Of a DNA stretch of 64,000 nt, positions 7,473-15,704 are shown piece after piece. The notes under the pieces are model-generated. The model was not told the DNA's origin and did no database searches. It was given only the letters and a program-made list of their open reading frames with translations. The stretch covers positions 372,001-436,000 of the forward strand of contig NZ_JAASRW010000005.1 in NCBI RefSeq assembly GCF_011761355.1, written 5' to 3'. The DNA comes from Paenibacillus lupini. GTDB lineage: Bacteria; Bacillota; Bacilli; Paenibacillales; Paenibacillaceae. The position numbers and the translations under genes are program-made. How positions within the stretch are numbered: position 1 is the first letter of the stretch; every line of letters starts with the position of its first letter.

Positions 7473-10142
7473 ATGCTTCGAGCGTTTAAATTTAATATCC
7501 GAAGCAAGATTGTAATCGGGTATTTCCTAATTCTCATCTGCCTAGGAGTTTCAATTGTGACGGTTACGGACCGTATTGAAGCACTGCAAAACGAAGTGGA
7601 GACAATTACGACCCGGGATGTCGAAATTCATAATTTGATTGCTTCCATTCAATATGATGCAATCAGTATGGAGACTGCCCAGCGCGGTTTTCTGCTGACT
7701 GGAGATGAGAGTTATCTAGCACCTTACAATAAAGGGGTATCCCAGTGGGAAGCTAATTACAACAGTTTATATGCCTATATTTCTGATAATCCCAGCACGA
7801 AGAAGGAGCTTGAAGAAATTAAGGTCACGATTCAGGATTGGATCATCAAGGCAGGAGAGCCTACGATTGCGATGAAAAAGCAAGGTATGGAAGATGATAT
7901 TATTGCCTTTTTCCAAAATGATGTCGGCAAACAGCAGATGGATGACCTGCGTACGAAGTTTGACGCTATCGGTAATCAAGAGGTGCAATCCACGAAGCTG
8001 CACATTATTGATTTGGAAAATAAGAACAGATTACTCACCATCGGCATTTACGTTTTGCTGCTGATTGCATCAATTATTTCGTTTATGATCGTTTCTTTTG
8101 TTTCACGCTCTATTGTGAAGACAATTAAACAGGTTGTCAGCACGATTACGGAAATTGCTTCATCCGGCGGTAGTCTTGCAACAAGAATTCATGTGAATAC
8201 CAAAGATGAAATCAAAGAGCTTGGTGATGCAACTAATCAGTTATTAGCAAGCCTTGAGGCACAAAGCTGGATTCAATCCAATGTGGCAGAAATGGCTACT
8301 ATGACGCAAGGTATAAACAATATTGAATTGTTGGCACAATCCTTCCTTACGAAGGTAGCTCCGATGGTGAATGCCACATATGGGGTATTTTATATTCGCA
8401 GAGGGACGGGGGATCAGCAGCGACTGGAGAAATTAGCCTCTTATGCGGGCTCCGGAGAGGAGACTGGTAAAGTCTCTATTCGGTTTGGAGAAGGGCTGGT
8501 TGGTCAATGTGCGCTGGAAAAACGAGTGTTCCTTATTAATCAGCCGAAGGAGCAAGCACCTCTTATTACCACAGGGCTTGTAGATTTCGAGCCACGCAGT
8601 GTCCTCATGGTGCCGATTGAATATGAAGACCGGTTAGAAGCAGTCATCGAGTTTGCTTCCTTAGAATCATTCACTTCATTGCATTTGAAGCTGTTGGAGG
8701 AGATTGAAAAAGATTTCGGGATTGCCGTCAACAATGTAGCAGGCCGAATGGAAGTAGAGCGGCTGCTTAGTGAATCGCAGGTGCTGACGGAAGAACTCCA
8801 AATGCAGCAAGAGGAAATGCGGATGACTACCGAACATCTCGAGGAGCAGTATTTGATCGCTGAGCAGAAAACAAAGGAACTGGAGAAAGCTAAAGAAGAG
8901 CTGGAGGATTATTCCGAACAATTGCAGAAAAGCTCGCAATACAAAACGAATTTTCTTGCGAATATGTCTCATGAGCTTCGCACGCCGCTTAACAGCATTC
9001 TAATTTTGTCTCAACTGCTCGCTGAGAATGAGAACCAAACTTTAAATGAGGACGAAGCAGGTTTTGCAAAAGTTATTCATACGTCCGGTACGGATCTATT
9101 GAAGCTGATTGACGATATTCTCGATCTGTCGAAGATAGAAGCTGGGAAAGTGATTCTTACCGTAGACGAGGTTAATCTGACCGAGATCCCAGAACTCATG
9201 AAGCTGACGTTTAACCCAATAGCGGAGAAAAAGGATATTGCGTTTGTTATAGAGATGGATGCGAATCTGCCGAATGTTTGGTATACGGATGGGCAGAGAT
9301 TGCAGCAGATTCTAAAAAATCTGTTGTCCAATGCTTTCAAGTTTACGGATAAAGGCTCCGTTCAATTGCGGTTTGAGCATACTAGTCAAGACATGCTGGC
9401 CATATCGGTAACCGATACAGGAATTGGCATACCGAAGGATAAGCAAAAGCTGATCTTTGAGGCCTTCCAACAGGTTGACGGCAATACAAATCGGCTATAT
9501 GGCGGAACAGGGCTAGGTTTATCCATCTGCAGTGAATTTGTGAAGCTGCTAGGCGGCTCGATTGAGCTGAACAGTACAATAGATAAAGGAAGCTGCTTCA
9601 CGGTATATTTGCCGCAGCTTAGTCAAGAGAAGCTTGATTCTATTCTTCTTGCACAGCAAGAAGCAGCTGCGGCCGCGGAGCTGATGGCTGCTGAATCTGA
9701 AGTTCTTGAACAAGAAATGATACAGCAGATTACGGAGAATGCCAGAACTTCCGAGTTTGCCGGTAAAAAAGTGCTGCTGGTAGAAGATGATGCTCGTAAT
9801 GTGTTCGCTCTTGTGCATGCGCTTGAGAGCAAGAACATGCAAGTGACCGTGGCTGGAAACGGCAAGCGATGTCTGGAGATTTTACGCAGTGAAAGTGATT
9901 TTGACCTTGTACTGATGGATATTATGATGCCGCTTATGGACGGCTATGAGACGATGAGAGAGATGCGTAAGGATTCGCAGCTGCAATCGCTGCCGATTAT
10001 TGCACTAACTGCGAAAGCGATGAAGGCTGACCGTGATAAATGCCTGGAAGCAGGGGCTTCCGACTATATAAGCAAGCCGTTACAGATGGACCAGCTGTTC
10101 TCATTGATGCGGGTATGGTTGACGAAGCAGGTGGGGAATTAA
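7473..10142 (+). CDS. Hybrid sensor histidine kinase (CHASE3-HAMP-GAF-HK-REC), RsbK-like
   Basis: 889 residues. TM1 is about residues 14-31, an extracytoplasmic CHASE3-type helical domain spans about 35-185, TM2 about 188-212, HAMP about 213-262, GAF about 285-430, and a long coiled coil about 430-490. HisKA has the phospho-acceptor His500 in SHELRTP. HATPase_c has NLLSNAFKF, DTGIGIP and GTGLGLS, and the C-terminal receiver has Asp816 in LVLMDIMMP. The next gene starts on its stop codon and encodes a CheR-type methyltransferase. This pair and the nearby REC-PP2C protein match RsbK, RsbM and RsbY, which control sigma-B in the B. cereus group. The role here is inferred from that match. It is transcribed divergently from the sigB operon. 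Confidence 0.88.
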   Translation: MLRAFKFNIRSKIVIGYFLILICLGVSIVTVTDRIEALQNEVETITTRDVEIHNLIASIQYDAISMETAQRGFLLTGDESYLAPYNKGVSQWEANYNSLYAYISDNPSTKKELEEIKVTIQDWIIKAGEPTIAMKKQGMEDDIIAFFQNDVGKQQMDDLRTKFDAIGNQEVQSTKLHIIDLENKNRLLTIGIYVLLLIASIISFMIVSFVSRSIVKTIKQVVSTITEIASSGGSLATRIHVNTKDEIKELGDATNQLLASLEAQSWIQSNVAEMATMTQGINNIELLAQSFLTKVAPMVNATYGVFYIRRGTGDQQRLEKLASYAGSGEETGKVSIRFGEGLVGQCALEKRVFLINQPKEQAPLITTGLVDFEPRSVLMVPIEYEDRLEAVIEFASLESFTSLHLKLLEEIEKDFGIAVNNVAGRMEVERLLSESQVLTEELQMQQEEMRMTTEHLEEQYLIAEQKTKELEKAKEELEDYSEQLQKSSQYKTNFLANMSHELRTPLNSILILSQLLAENENQTLNEDEAGFAKVIHTSGTDLLKLIDDILDLSKIEAGKVILTVDEVNLTEIPELMKLTFNPIAEKKDIAFVIEMDANLPNVWYTDGQRLQQILKNLLSNAFKFTDKGSVQLRFEHTSQDMLAISVTDTGIGIPKDKQKLIFEAFQQVDGNTNRLYGGTGLGLSICSEFVKLLGGSIELNSTIDKGSCFTVYLPQLSQEKLDSILLAQQEAAAAAELMAAESEVLEQEMIQQITENARTSEFAGKKVLLVEDDARNVFALVHALESKNMQVTVAGNGKRCLEILRSESDFDLVLMDIMMPLMDGYETMREMRKDSQLQSLPIIALTAKAMKADRDKCLEAGASDYISKPLQMDQLFSLMRVWLTKQVGN

Positions 10143-11008
10143 TGGATCATGATGCATTGGATATGTCGACGGATGAACTTCCGGTCAGTGAATGGGAAAG
10201 TATTGAGATAGAGTTGTTAATTGAAGGGTTATATCGTGCGTATGGCCAAGATTTTCGCCATTATTTACGCTCCTCGATTCGCCGTCGTATCCGAAACAGG
10301 ATGTGTATGGATGGTGTTGCTACAGTAACCGAGTTGCTTGGGAAGGTGCTTCATGAGCCTGATTATGTGAATAAGCTGGTGAATGACTTCTCCATTAAGG
10401 TAACGGAGATGTTCCGTGATCCAAGCTTCTTCCATGCTTTTCGCGAAAAGGCTGTTCCAATGCTTAGGAAGCTGCCGGAGATTCGAATATGGCATGCTGG
10501 CTGTTCGACAGGCGAAGAGGTTTATTCCATGGCGATCTTACTACATGAGGAAGACCTCTTGGATAAAGCCAGAATATACGCAACTGATATGAGTGAGTGG
10601 GCTATTGATCAGGCGAAGTCAGGGAAATTTCCTCTGAAGCGGATGCAGGCTTTTACGAAAAATTATTTGCATGCCGGCGGTTCAAAGGAATTTTCAGGTT
10701 ATTATTCGACGGACAGTGATTATGCGATCTTCAATAGCTCTTTGGCGGATCAAATGATATTCGCGCAGCATAATTTGGCTACGGACAGTACCTTTAACGA
10801 ATTTCATGTGATCTTATGCCGTAATGTGATGATCTACTTTGACCCTGAGCTGCAAAATCGTGTCCATAAGTTGTTCCATGACAGTTTATCGGCAGACGGC
10901 ATTCTGGCTTTGGGCAGCATGGAATACCTCATTGCTCCTTGGAAGCAGCATTATGAGGAGCTAGCGGACGGCGAACGTCTTTTTAAGAAAAAAGCTTTAG
11001 AAAGATAG
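10142..11008 (+). CDS. CheR-type protein methyltransferase, RsbM-like
   Basis: The start is the ATG in TAATG that overlaps the kinase stop codon, with AGGTGGGG five bases before it, giving 288 residues. A longer frame starting inside the kinase gene is less likely. The N-terminal helical CheR domain (YLRSSIRRRIRNRMC) is followed by the SAM-binding domain with IWHAGCSTGEEVYSMAILL and VILCRNVMIYFDPELQ. CheR enzymes methylate glutamates of sensor proteins. In B. cereus, RsbM methylates the coiled-coil region of RsbK and dampens sigma-B activity. The overlap with the kinase gene supports the same partnership here. No chemotaxis genes are nearby. Confidence 0.88.
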   Translation: MDHDALDMSTDELPVSEWESIEIELLIEGLYRAYGQDFRHYLRSSIRRRIRNRMCMDGVATVTELLGKVLHEPDYVNKLVNDFSIKVTEMFRDPSFFHAFREKAVPMLRKLPEIRIWHAGCSTGEEVYSMAILLHEEDLLDKARIYATDMSEWAIDQAKSGKFPLKRMQAFTKNYLHAGGSKEFSGYYSTDSDYAIFNSSLADQMIFAQHNLATDSTFNEFHVILCRNVMIYFDPELQNRVHKLFHDSLSADGILALGSMEYLIAPWKQHYEELADGERLFKKKALER

Positions 11009-11021
11009 TAAAAATACAAGG

Positions 11022-11057
11022 TCCTGCCTATTGTCGATGACAGTAAGGCAGGATTTT
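11022..11057 (+). terminator. Probable terminator of the kinase-methyltransferase operon
   Basis: TCCTGCC (11022-11028) pairs with GGCAGGA (11047-11053), with an inner TGTC/GACA pairing, and TTTT follows. Confidence 0.65.
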
Positions 11058-11141
11058 GCTATTCTAATGAATGATTGCCATTTAATGTTTTGTGTTTTAT
11101 TCTGGAAAATGCTTGCATATAGAGTTGTTAATGAAAAAAGC

Positions 11142-11171
11142 AAAAGGCCAGCGAGTATTCGCCGGCCTTTT
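11142..11171 (-). terminator. Terminator of the rsbV-rsbW2 operon
   Basis: AAAAGGCCAGCGA and TCGCCGGCCTTTT form a 13-bp stem with one mismatch and a 4-nt loop, next to the stop codon of the second rsbW-like gene. Confidence 0.85.
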
Positions 11172-11172
11172 G

Positions 11173-11601
11173 TTATTGACTGATATATTTGGTCATGATG
11201 ACTTCCGTTCCGCTGTCCGTGGATTGAACCGTTACTTCATCCATAAGAGCCTCCATTAAATAGATGCCCAGCCCGCCAACAGGAAGTTCGCTAATCTCGA
11301 TACCTTGAAGAGGTGGAGTATTCTCATCAGCTATGCTTTCGGAATGCTCGAATGGTTCTCCTTCATTTTTCACAATGACGGTCATACCAGCCTCAGAGGG
11401 TTGAAAGCAAACATCAATTAAGCTGCCTCCATCATCCTGAGTGCGGCCATGAAGCACCGCATTGGTACAAGCTTCTGAGACGGCTACTTTCATATCCTCA
11501 ATGTCCTCATAGGAGAAGGACAGCTTAGATGCAATACCATAAAGACATACTCTGACGATCTCGATATAGTCGGCATGGGAAGGGATTTGTAATCTTATCA
11601 T
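11173..11601 (-). CDS. Second RsbW-like anti-sigma factor / GHKL kinase
   Basis: 142 residues, clearly paralogous to RsbW at 6423-6866 (shared motifs include YIEIVRVCLYGIASK, EDMKVAVSEACTN and VGGLGIYLMEALMD). The N box is EACTNAVLHG and the G2 box is VGGLGIYLM. The G1 box reads VKNEGEPF, so the aspartate that contacts adenine in this family (VKDSGNSF in the first RsbW) is asparagine. It may therefore bind ATP weakly or act as a non-catalytic binder. Its start overlaps the rsbV stop by 4 bp (ATGA). It could hold RsbV, or control another partner. Confidence 0.85.
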   Translation of the reverse strand: MIRLQIPSHADYIEIVRVCLYGIASKLSFSYEDIEDMKVAVSEACTNAVLHGRTQDDGGSLIDVCFQPSEAGMTVIVKNEGEPFEHSESIADENTPPLQGIEISELPVGGLGIYLMEALMDEVTVQSTDSGTEVIMTKYISQ

Positions 11602-11930
11602 GTTTGTTGTTCTGTCCCTTCCGTTAAATATCCGGAAATGCCAGTTAGATCAAATAATCGTTGAATGGTAGGCGGGATTTCCTGCACGGATAAAGAGGCG
11701 TTAATCCCGTCACGGTATTTCAGTACGGATACAATAATACCTATTCCTGTACTGTCGATATATTTTAAGTCTCTAAGATTCAGCACCAAAGCGCGATCTG
11801 TACGCTCCATAACAGGCTCCAAAGCGGCTCTTAACTGAGTTACGACCGATAGGTCAAGTTCACCGCTAAGGGATAAAATATAGCTGTCGTTTGTTTCTGT
11901 TTGTTCGATCTGAAAATGCTGCTGCTTCAT
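11598..11930 (-). CDS. rsbV: Anti-sigma factor antagonist RsbV (STAS domain)
   Basis: A 110-residue STAS-domain protein, start chosen at the ATG with GGAGTG six bases before it (MKQQHFQIEQ). The conserved phosphorylation-site motif is LKYIDSTGIGIIVSVLK, with Ser as the expected target of RsbW. When dephosphorylated by a PP2C enzyme (12588-13724 is the obvious candidate) it binds RsbW and releases sigma-B. It is the only STAS antagonist in the window and sits with the second rsbW, not with sigB. Confidence 0.9.
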   Translation of the reverse strand: MKQQHFQIEQTETNDSYILSLSGELDLSVVTQLRAALEPVMERTDRALVLNLRDLKYIDSTGIGIIVSVLKYRDGINASLSVQEIPPTIQRLFDLTGISGYLTEGTEQQT

Positions 11931-11957
11931 TAGATTCACTCCGATCATAATTTTAGG

Positions 11958-12506
11958 TTATACAGAAGATATGTGGTAATAAGCGATGGAATCGAGCGTT
12001 CCTGTATCATAGTCAATGAACAGCTTCAGCACGTTCTCCTGTCGTTGATAGACAATCCCATCATCTGCCTTATAATCAGGCTCGCCAAGCGTCTTAATTA
12101 ACGCTTCAATCGAAACCGGGATTTCTTGGTCATCAATCCAAATGGTGTTTGCGCTGCCGCTCACCTTAATTTCCTCCATGATGCCATCGGAGAAGACGAT
12201 GTTCATATTTGGATATTCATAAGTCTCAAATTCCGTAAACAGCGTATCTTTGGAAACCTGTACAGGATCGCCGAGCAAACGCTGTACTGTTGTTTTATCA
12301 TCATAAAGTGATAGTCCGTTTACGGATTCCAGCTTGATCGCTGATTCTGATAAGTCATAGTCAGCATGCGAGACGGTGGTTAATCCAGTCTCTGTTGAAT
12401 CGGTTTGCAGTTCTTGTACGTGATGAGGCTGAGATGTATATGCAAGTGGTACTACGCCAAGGAGGATCCCTCCTACAAGATAACAAAGAACAAATGTATT
12501 CTTCAT
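11958..12506 (-). CDS. Exported protein of unknown function in the rsbV operon
   Basis: 182 residues with an N-terminal signal peptide or anchor (FVLCYLVGGILLGVVPLAYTS). The remainder is acidic and beta-rich, with two similar stretches (LLGDPVQVSKDTLFTEFETYEYP and, later, TLGEPDYKADDGIVYQRQENV) that look like duplicated small domains. Start supported by GGAGGG seven bases upstream. It lies 27 bp before rsbV and behind a sigma-B-type promoter (12547-12572), so it is a predicted stress-induced envelope protein. I do not recognise a characterised family. Confidence 0.7.
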   Translation of the reverse strand: MKNTFVLCYLVGGILLGVVPLAYTSQPHHVQELQTDSTETGLTTVSHADYDLSESAIKLESVNGLSLYDDKTTVQRLLGDPVQVSKDTLFTEFETYEYPNMNIVFSDGIMEEIKVSGSANTIWIDDQEIPVSIEALIKTLGEPDYKADDGIVYQRQENVLKLFIDYDTGTLDSIAYYHISSV

Positions 12507-12546
12507 GCGCTATCCCTCCAACCTTTATCATTGGCCATGTTATTGA

Positions 12547-12572
12547 TTACCCATTAAGGCAATGATTGAAAC
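12547..12572 (-). promoter_or_regulatory. Sigma-B-type promoter of the rsbV-rsbW2 operon
   Basis: On the minus strand GTTTCA (12572-12567), 14 bases, GGGTAA (12552-12547), about 40 bases before the exported-protein gene. Confidence 0.83.
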
Positions 12573-12587
12573 AAGGAAGGAGAAATT

Positions 12588-13724
12588 TTATTTGGTGTGA
12601 AGGGTGACAAGACAGATATCGTCCTTCTGAATGCAGTTGTTAGTTGGAAGAATGGAGGCTACTAGATCACTTGGTTCCAGCTGTTGTTCGTTTCTCATGA
12701 GGTCAATTAACGTAAGGCTGGATATTTCCTGGCCATTCGCCATACCATCCGTTAACCCGTCCGTATACAGAGTGATTGCAGCATCTTGCTCATAATAAAG
12801 CTTGCCTTTGCTGACTTTCAGCTTATTAAATAAGCCGATAGCACTGCAGCATGGTTCGAGTAAGGCGGGCTTACCATCGAGGAAAGCAATACCTGGCGGG
12901 TGGCCGGCATTTACGTACTCGATCGTTTTTTCCTCTACATCAAGCACCAAGTAAATGGCAGTAAAATAGTAGTTCATTAATTCATCTTGCATATGTAATT
13001 GATTCATATAGCGGTTAAGCTCATGCATCACCTGCTCCATATCGGAAATACGAGTAATCGTATCACGCAGCACGGAAGAAATGTACATGCAAACAAGGGA
13101 AGATGAAATGCCATGACCCATCATATCGAGTAAAATGATGCCGTAACGATGCTTATCAATCCGATACCAGTTATAAAAATCGCCGGCAAGCTCGGAGGAG
13201 GGCTGGTAAGCCGCATTGATTCGAATGTTCTCGTCATCAATGGCTGTGCTAAGCACACTAAGCTGTACTTGCTTGGCTAGTTCCAAATTGTAACGCATGT
13301 TCTCGTCCCGTTCTTTATGACGATCGATTTCTTGCTTTAGTCTCAAGGCAGAACGGATACGGGCAAGAAGCTCCATACGGTTGATCGGCTTCATTACATA
13401 GTCACTGGCTCCGGCGTCAAGCGCTTCAGCCATTTTGTTGGAATCGCCAACGGCTGTTACAAAGATGACTGGAATATCTTTATAACGTTGGTCCTGCAGC
13501 ACCGTTTTGCATGCTTCGATGCCGTCAATATCAGGCATCATCAGATCCATTAGAATTAACTCAACATCTGTATCCGAAGACGGTGCTGAGTCGCCAATAC
13601 CAAGCATATCGTACAGCTCGACAGCAGAAGACGCCGTCAGTAAGTTTCGGTAGCCGGCTTTATTTAGTATAGTTTGCACAATTAACTGATTGGTCGTGTT
13701 ATCGTCAACAATGATGATACTCAT
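12588..13724 (-). CDS. Response regulator-PP2C phosphatase, RsbY/RsbU-like
   Basis: 378 residues. The N-terminal receiver domain (about 1-125) has the acidic pocket IIVDDN and the phospho-acceptor in LILMDLMMPDIDG. A coiled linker is followed by a SpoIIE-type PP2C serine phosphatase domain (about 165-375) with AGDFYNWYRID, GIILLDMMGHGISSSL, YVNAGHPPG and LYTDGLTDG metal-binding segments. This REC-PP2C layout is that of B. cereus RsbY, which receives phosphate from RsbK and dephosphorylates RsbV. B. subtilis RsbU and RsbP have other N-termini. The predicted output is activation of sigma-B. It is transcribed toward the rsbV operon. Confidence 0.88.
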   Translation of the reverse strand: MSIIIVDDNTTNQLIVQTILNKAGYRNLLTASSAVELYDMLGIGDSAPSSDTDVELILMDLMMPDIDGIEACKTVLQDQRYKDIPVIFVTAVGDSNKMAEALDAGASDYVMKPINRMELLARIRSALRLKQEIDRHKERDENMRYNLELAKQVQLSVLSTAIDDENIRINAAYQPSSELAGDFYNWYRIDKHRYGIILLDMMGHGISSSLVCMYISSVLRDTITRISDMEQVMHELNRYMNQLHMQDELMNYYFTAIYLVLDVEEKTIEYVNAGHPPGIAFLDGKPALLEPCCSAIGLFNKLKVSKGKLYYEQDAAITLYTDGLTDGMANGQEISSLTLIDLMRNEQQLEPSDLVASILPTNNCIQKDDICLVTLHTK

Positions 13725-13772
13725 CCTAAGCGCTCCTTTCGTCAGCAGCTTCTTTTACTATACCATAGATCA

Positions 13773-13798
13773 AAGACCTACCCGTACGGATAGGTCTT
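13773..13798 (-). terminator. Inverted repeat, possible terminator after the YflT-like gene
   Basis: AAGACCTA and TAGGTCTT enclose CCCGTACGGA. It lies between the stop of the stress gene and the start of the phosphatase gene; the T tract is weak. Confidence 0.5.
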
Positions 13799-13834
13799 CG
13801 TTTGTTAGGTGCTATGGAATAGGATGATTGCTAT

Positions 13835-14236
13835 TTAAATCCGATATTCTGGGTAGTAATAGACGGAGGAGTCAAATTCATCATCTTTATATTCCTTGCC
13901 GCCCCAGGCGATGACCAGGATTTTATCCCTGTCCATCTGTTCTTCCAGATGTTCGGCATATTGTTTCGAAATCCCAAGCGATCTCATCTTAGCGCGAAGC
14001 TCATCGCCTGTGGAACGGAAGATGTTAGCAATAGCTGTTCCGACTCCTTCGGCGGAGACCCCGATTTGCTCGGCATCAGTTCTGTTAGCAATGCGTGCTG
14101 TACGGTCTTTATCGTGAGTTAGTACAAAGATGTTCTCTCTCTCGTAGCCGTCACGTTGGAAACGATGAACCTGTTCCTGTACTTCCAGCATGTTTTTAAC
14201 CGTGTGTACTCTTGTCGTCATGGTTTGAGTTGTCAT
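13835..14236 (-). CDS. General stress protein, YflT family
   Basis: A 133-residue cytoplasmic protein of the YflT / general stress protein 17M family. It begins with a long Thr-rich start and then VHTVKNMLEVQEQVHRFQ, followed by ENIFVLTHDKDRT and ending in SSVYYYPEYRI. The family is induced by heat, salt and ethanol through sigma-B in Bacillus. An AGGAGG site precedes the ATG. It lies 43 bp after a DUF1328 gene that has a sigma-B-type promoter, so the two are probably one transcript. The biochemical role is unknown. Confidence 0.85.
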   Translation of the reverse strand: MTTQTMTTRVHTVKNMLEVQEQVHRFQRDGYERENIFVLTHDKDRTARIANRTDAEQIGVSAEGVGTAIANIFRSTGDELRAKMRSLGISKQYAEHLEEQMDRDKILVIAWGGKEYKDDEFDSSVYYYPEYRI

Positions 14237-14279
14237 TTGTAATTCCTCCTCGATTTTTAATTAATAGTTTGTAATGTGG

Positions 14280-14444
14280 TTATGCTCGTCTTCGTCCTCC
14301 AAAAATAAGAGATGCAATGAAGAGAACAATGAAGACTACGAATAGAATTTTCGCTATGCCGGCAAGCGCTGATGCGATACCAAGAAATCCAAATATACCG
14401 GCTAAGATTGCGAAGATAAAAAATACTAAAGCCCATCCTAACAT
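14280..14444 (-). CDS. Small DUF1328 membrane protein
   Basis: A 54-residue protein made almost entirely of two hydrophobic helices ([20 protein letters not shown] and [18 protein letters not shown]) ending in RRRA, the DUF1328/YtjA pattern. The start at 14444 is set by AAAGGTG seven bases before it; a longer in-frame version from 14516 would overlap the promoter. It is preceded by a strong sigma-B-type promoter and followed by the YflT-like gene. The family is linked to stress responses in many bacteria, without a known mechanism. Confidence 0.85.
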   Translation of the reverse strand: MLGWALVFFIFAILAGIFGFLGIASALAGIAKILFVVFIVLFIASLIFGGRRRA

Positions 14445-14505
14445 CGGAATCACCTTTCTTTCAGTTGGCTTGTTTATTTGTTTGCTTGTCTTGCTTGATA
14501 GATAC

Positions 14506-14531
14506 TTAACCAGCATGCACGGAGATGAAAC
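14506..14531 (-). promoter_or_regulatory. Sigma-B-type promoter of the DUF1328-YflT unit
   Basis: On the minus strand GTTTCA (14531-14526), 14 bases, GGTTAA (14511-14506). The -10 extends as GGTTAAGTA, identical to that of the divergent hydrolase promoter at 14654-14679. Confidence 0.78.
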
Positions 14532-14653
14532 AGTTTTATATGCAAAAAGTCTAATTTACTAGGAAAAGAAATTTTTCTTCATTAATATAATAAGTAATAA
14601 AAGGGATAAGCTAAAAAGTTATCAAATATGTTCAGAATTATCTGATAAATTGT

Positions 14654-14679
14654 GTTTCATCGGTTCGATGGCTGGTTAA
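14654..14679 (+). promoter_or_regulatory. Sigma-B-type promoter of the alpha/beta hydrolase gene
   Basis: GTTTCA (14654-14659), 14 bases, GGTTAA (14674-14679), 46 bases before the start. Apart from the spacer it is identical to the promoter of the DUF1328 gene. Confidence 0.78.
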
Positions 14680-14724
14680 GTAATAACATGATAGCAATTC
14701 CAAATCGAAAAGGATGTGGGATCG

Positions 14725-15579
14725 ATGGAGAAGCATAAAGTACATGTTAACGGCATCGATATGGTATATGAAGAATGTGGTCAAGAAAATGAAAAAACGA
14801 TTATTCTGATTCACGGTTTTTGCGGCTCCTCCCATTACTGGCATAATGTTTGTCCACTATTGACTGACCATTATCGTATAATCATGCCGCAGCTGCGGGG
14901 TCATGGCGAGACATCGGTACCAGACAATATATATACAATGGAAGCGATGGCAGATGATATAAATGGATTAGTAGAAAAGCTGGGAATAGATAAAACAGTT
15001 GTGTTTGGCCATTCCCTTGGCGGCTATGTCACATTGGCATTTGCGGATAAATATCCAGACAAGCTGTCCGGTTTTGGTCTTATTCATTCTACTGCTCTCC
15101 CGGATACGGAAGAAATGAAGCGGAAAAGGTATCAGGATATTTCCTTCATTATGAAGGATGGAATCGAGCCGTATGTGCACGATCTGATTCCAAAGCTGTT
15201 TAAGGAGTCGAAGCGTGAGGATATGCCGGATGAAGTTGAGCGGGTTAAGGAGGCAGGTTTAAGGATGTCTGCCAAAGGAGCTATTCATACGCTGGAAGGC
15301 ATGATGATGCGGCCGGACCGAAGTGCGATGCTGCATGAAGCAACTTTCCCGGTTCTACTAGTAGCTGGTGCGGATGATGAAGTGATCTCACCAGATGATA
15401 CATTCTCTGTCAATGAGAGGCAGATGCCAAAGTCGACTTATGATTACCCGCATATTCAGGAAAATACATTTGAAGGCGTCGCTCATATGAGTCTTGTGGA
15501 AGCACCTGAGCAGCTGGCCAGGGTCATTGCCAACTACTTAAGAACCCTTGGTGAAAAGGAGCCGGTAAGGGTATTGTAA
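14725..15579 (+). CDS. Alpha/beta hydrolase, predicted stress-induced
   Basis: 284 residues with a full hydrolase fold: oxyanion motif HGFCGSSHYW, nucleophile Ser in VFGHSLGGYV, acid Asp in AGADDEVI and His in GVAHMSL. A cap domain lies between (about residues 130-200). The start is the ATG with AGGATG 8-9 bases upstream; a GTG nine bases earlier would lie inside that site. The sigma-B-type promoter places it in the general-stress group. The substrate cannot be told from sequence. B. subtilis RsbQ, the hydrolase partner of RsbP, has the same fold, but the phosphatase here has a receiver and not a PAS domain, so an RsbQ role is unlikely. Confidence 0.85.
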   Translation: MEKHKVHVNGIDMVYEECGQENEKTIILIHGFCGSSHYWHNVCPLLTDHYRIIMPQLRGHGETSVPDNIYTMEAMADDINGLVEKLGIDKTVVFGHSLGGYVTLAFADKYPDKLSGFGLIHSTALPDTEEMKRKRYQDISFIMKDGIEPYVHDLIPKLFKESKREDMPDEVERVKEAGLRMSAKGAIHTLEGMMMRPDRSAMLHEATFPVLLVAGADDEVISPDDTFSVNERQMPKSTYDYPHIQENTFEGVAHMSLVEAPEQLARVIANYLRTLGEKEPVRVL

Positions 15580-15594
15580 AATAGTAATGAGCTA

Positions 15595-15637
15595 ATAATG
15601 CCCGAGTGGAGTAAATCCATTCGGGCATTATTTTTTT
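15595..15637 (+). terminator. Terminator of the hydrolase gene
   Basis: TAATGCCCGAGTGGA and TCCATTCGGGCATTA form a near-perfect 15-bp stem with a 5-nt loop and seven T residues. Confidence 0.92.
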
Positions 15638-15704
15638 AAGAGGATGCAATTATAGGGTTCAAGCAGTATGATTAAAGCGTATAGCAAGAAAAGTAGGTGA
15701 AGAG

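Noticed and set aside
10040..10141. Longer N-terminus for the CheR-type methyltransferase, starting inside the kinase gene
   Set aside because: The ATG at 10142 has a good ribosome site and the usual TAATG coupling; the extra residues match no CheR sequence.
14725..15579. Hydrolase considered as RsbQ
   Set aside because: RsbQ works with the PAS-containing phosphatase RsbP; the phosphatase here has a receiver domain, and the hydrolase is not in an operon with it.
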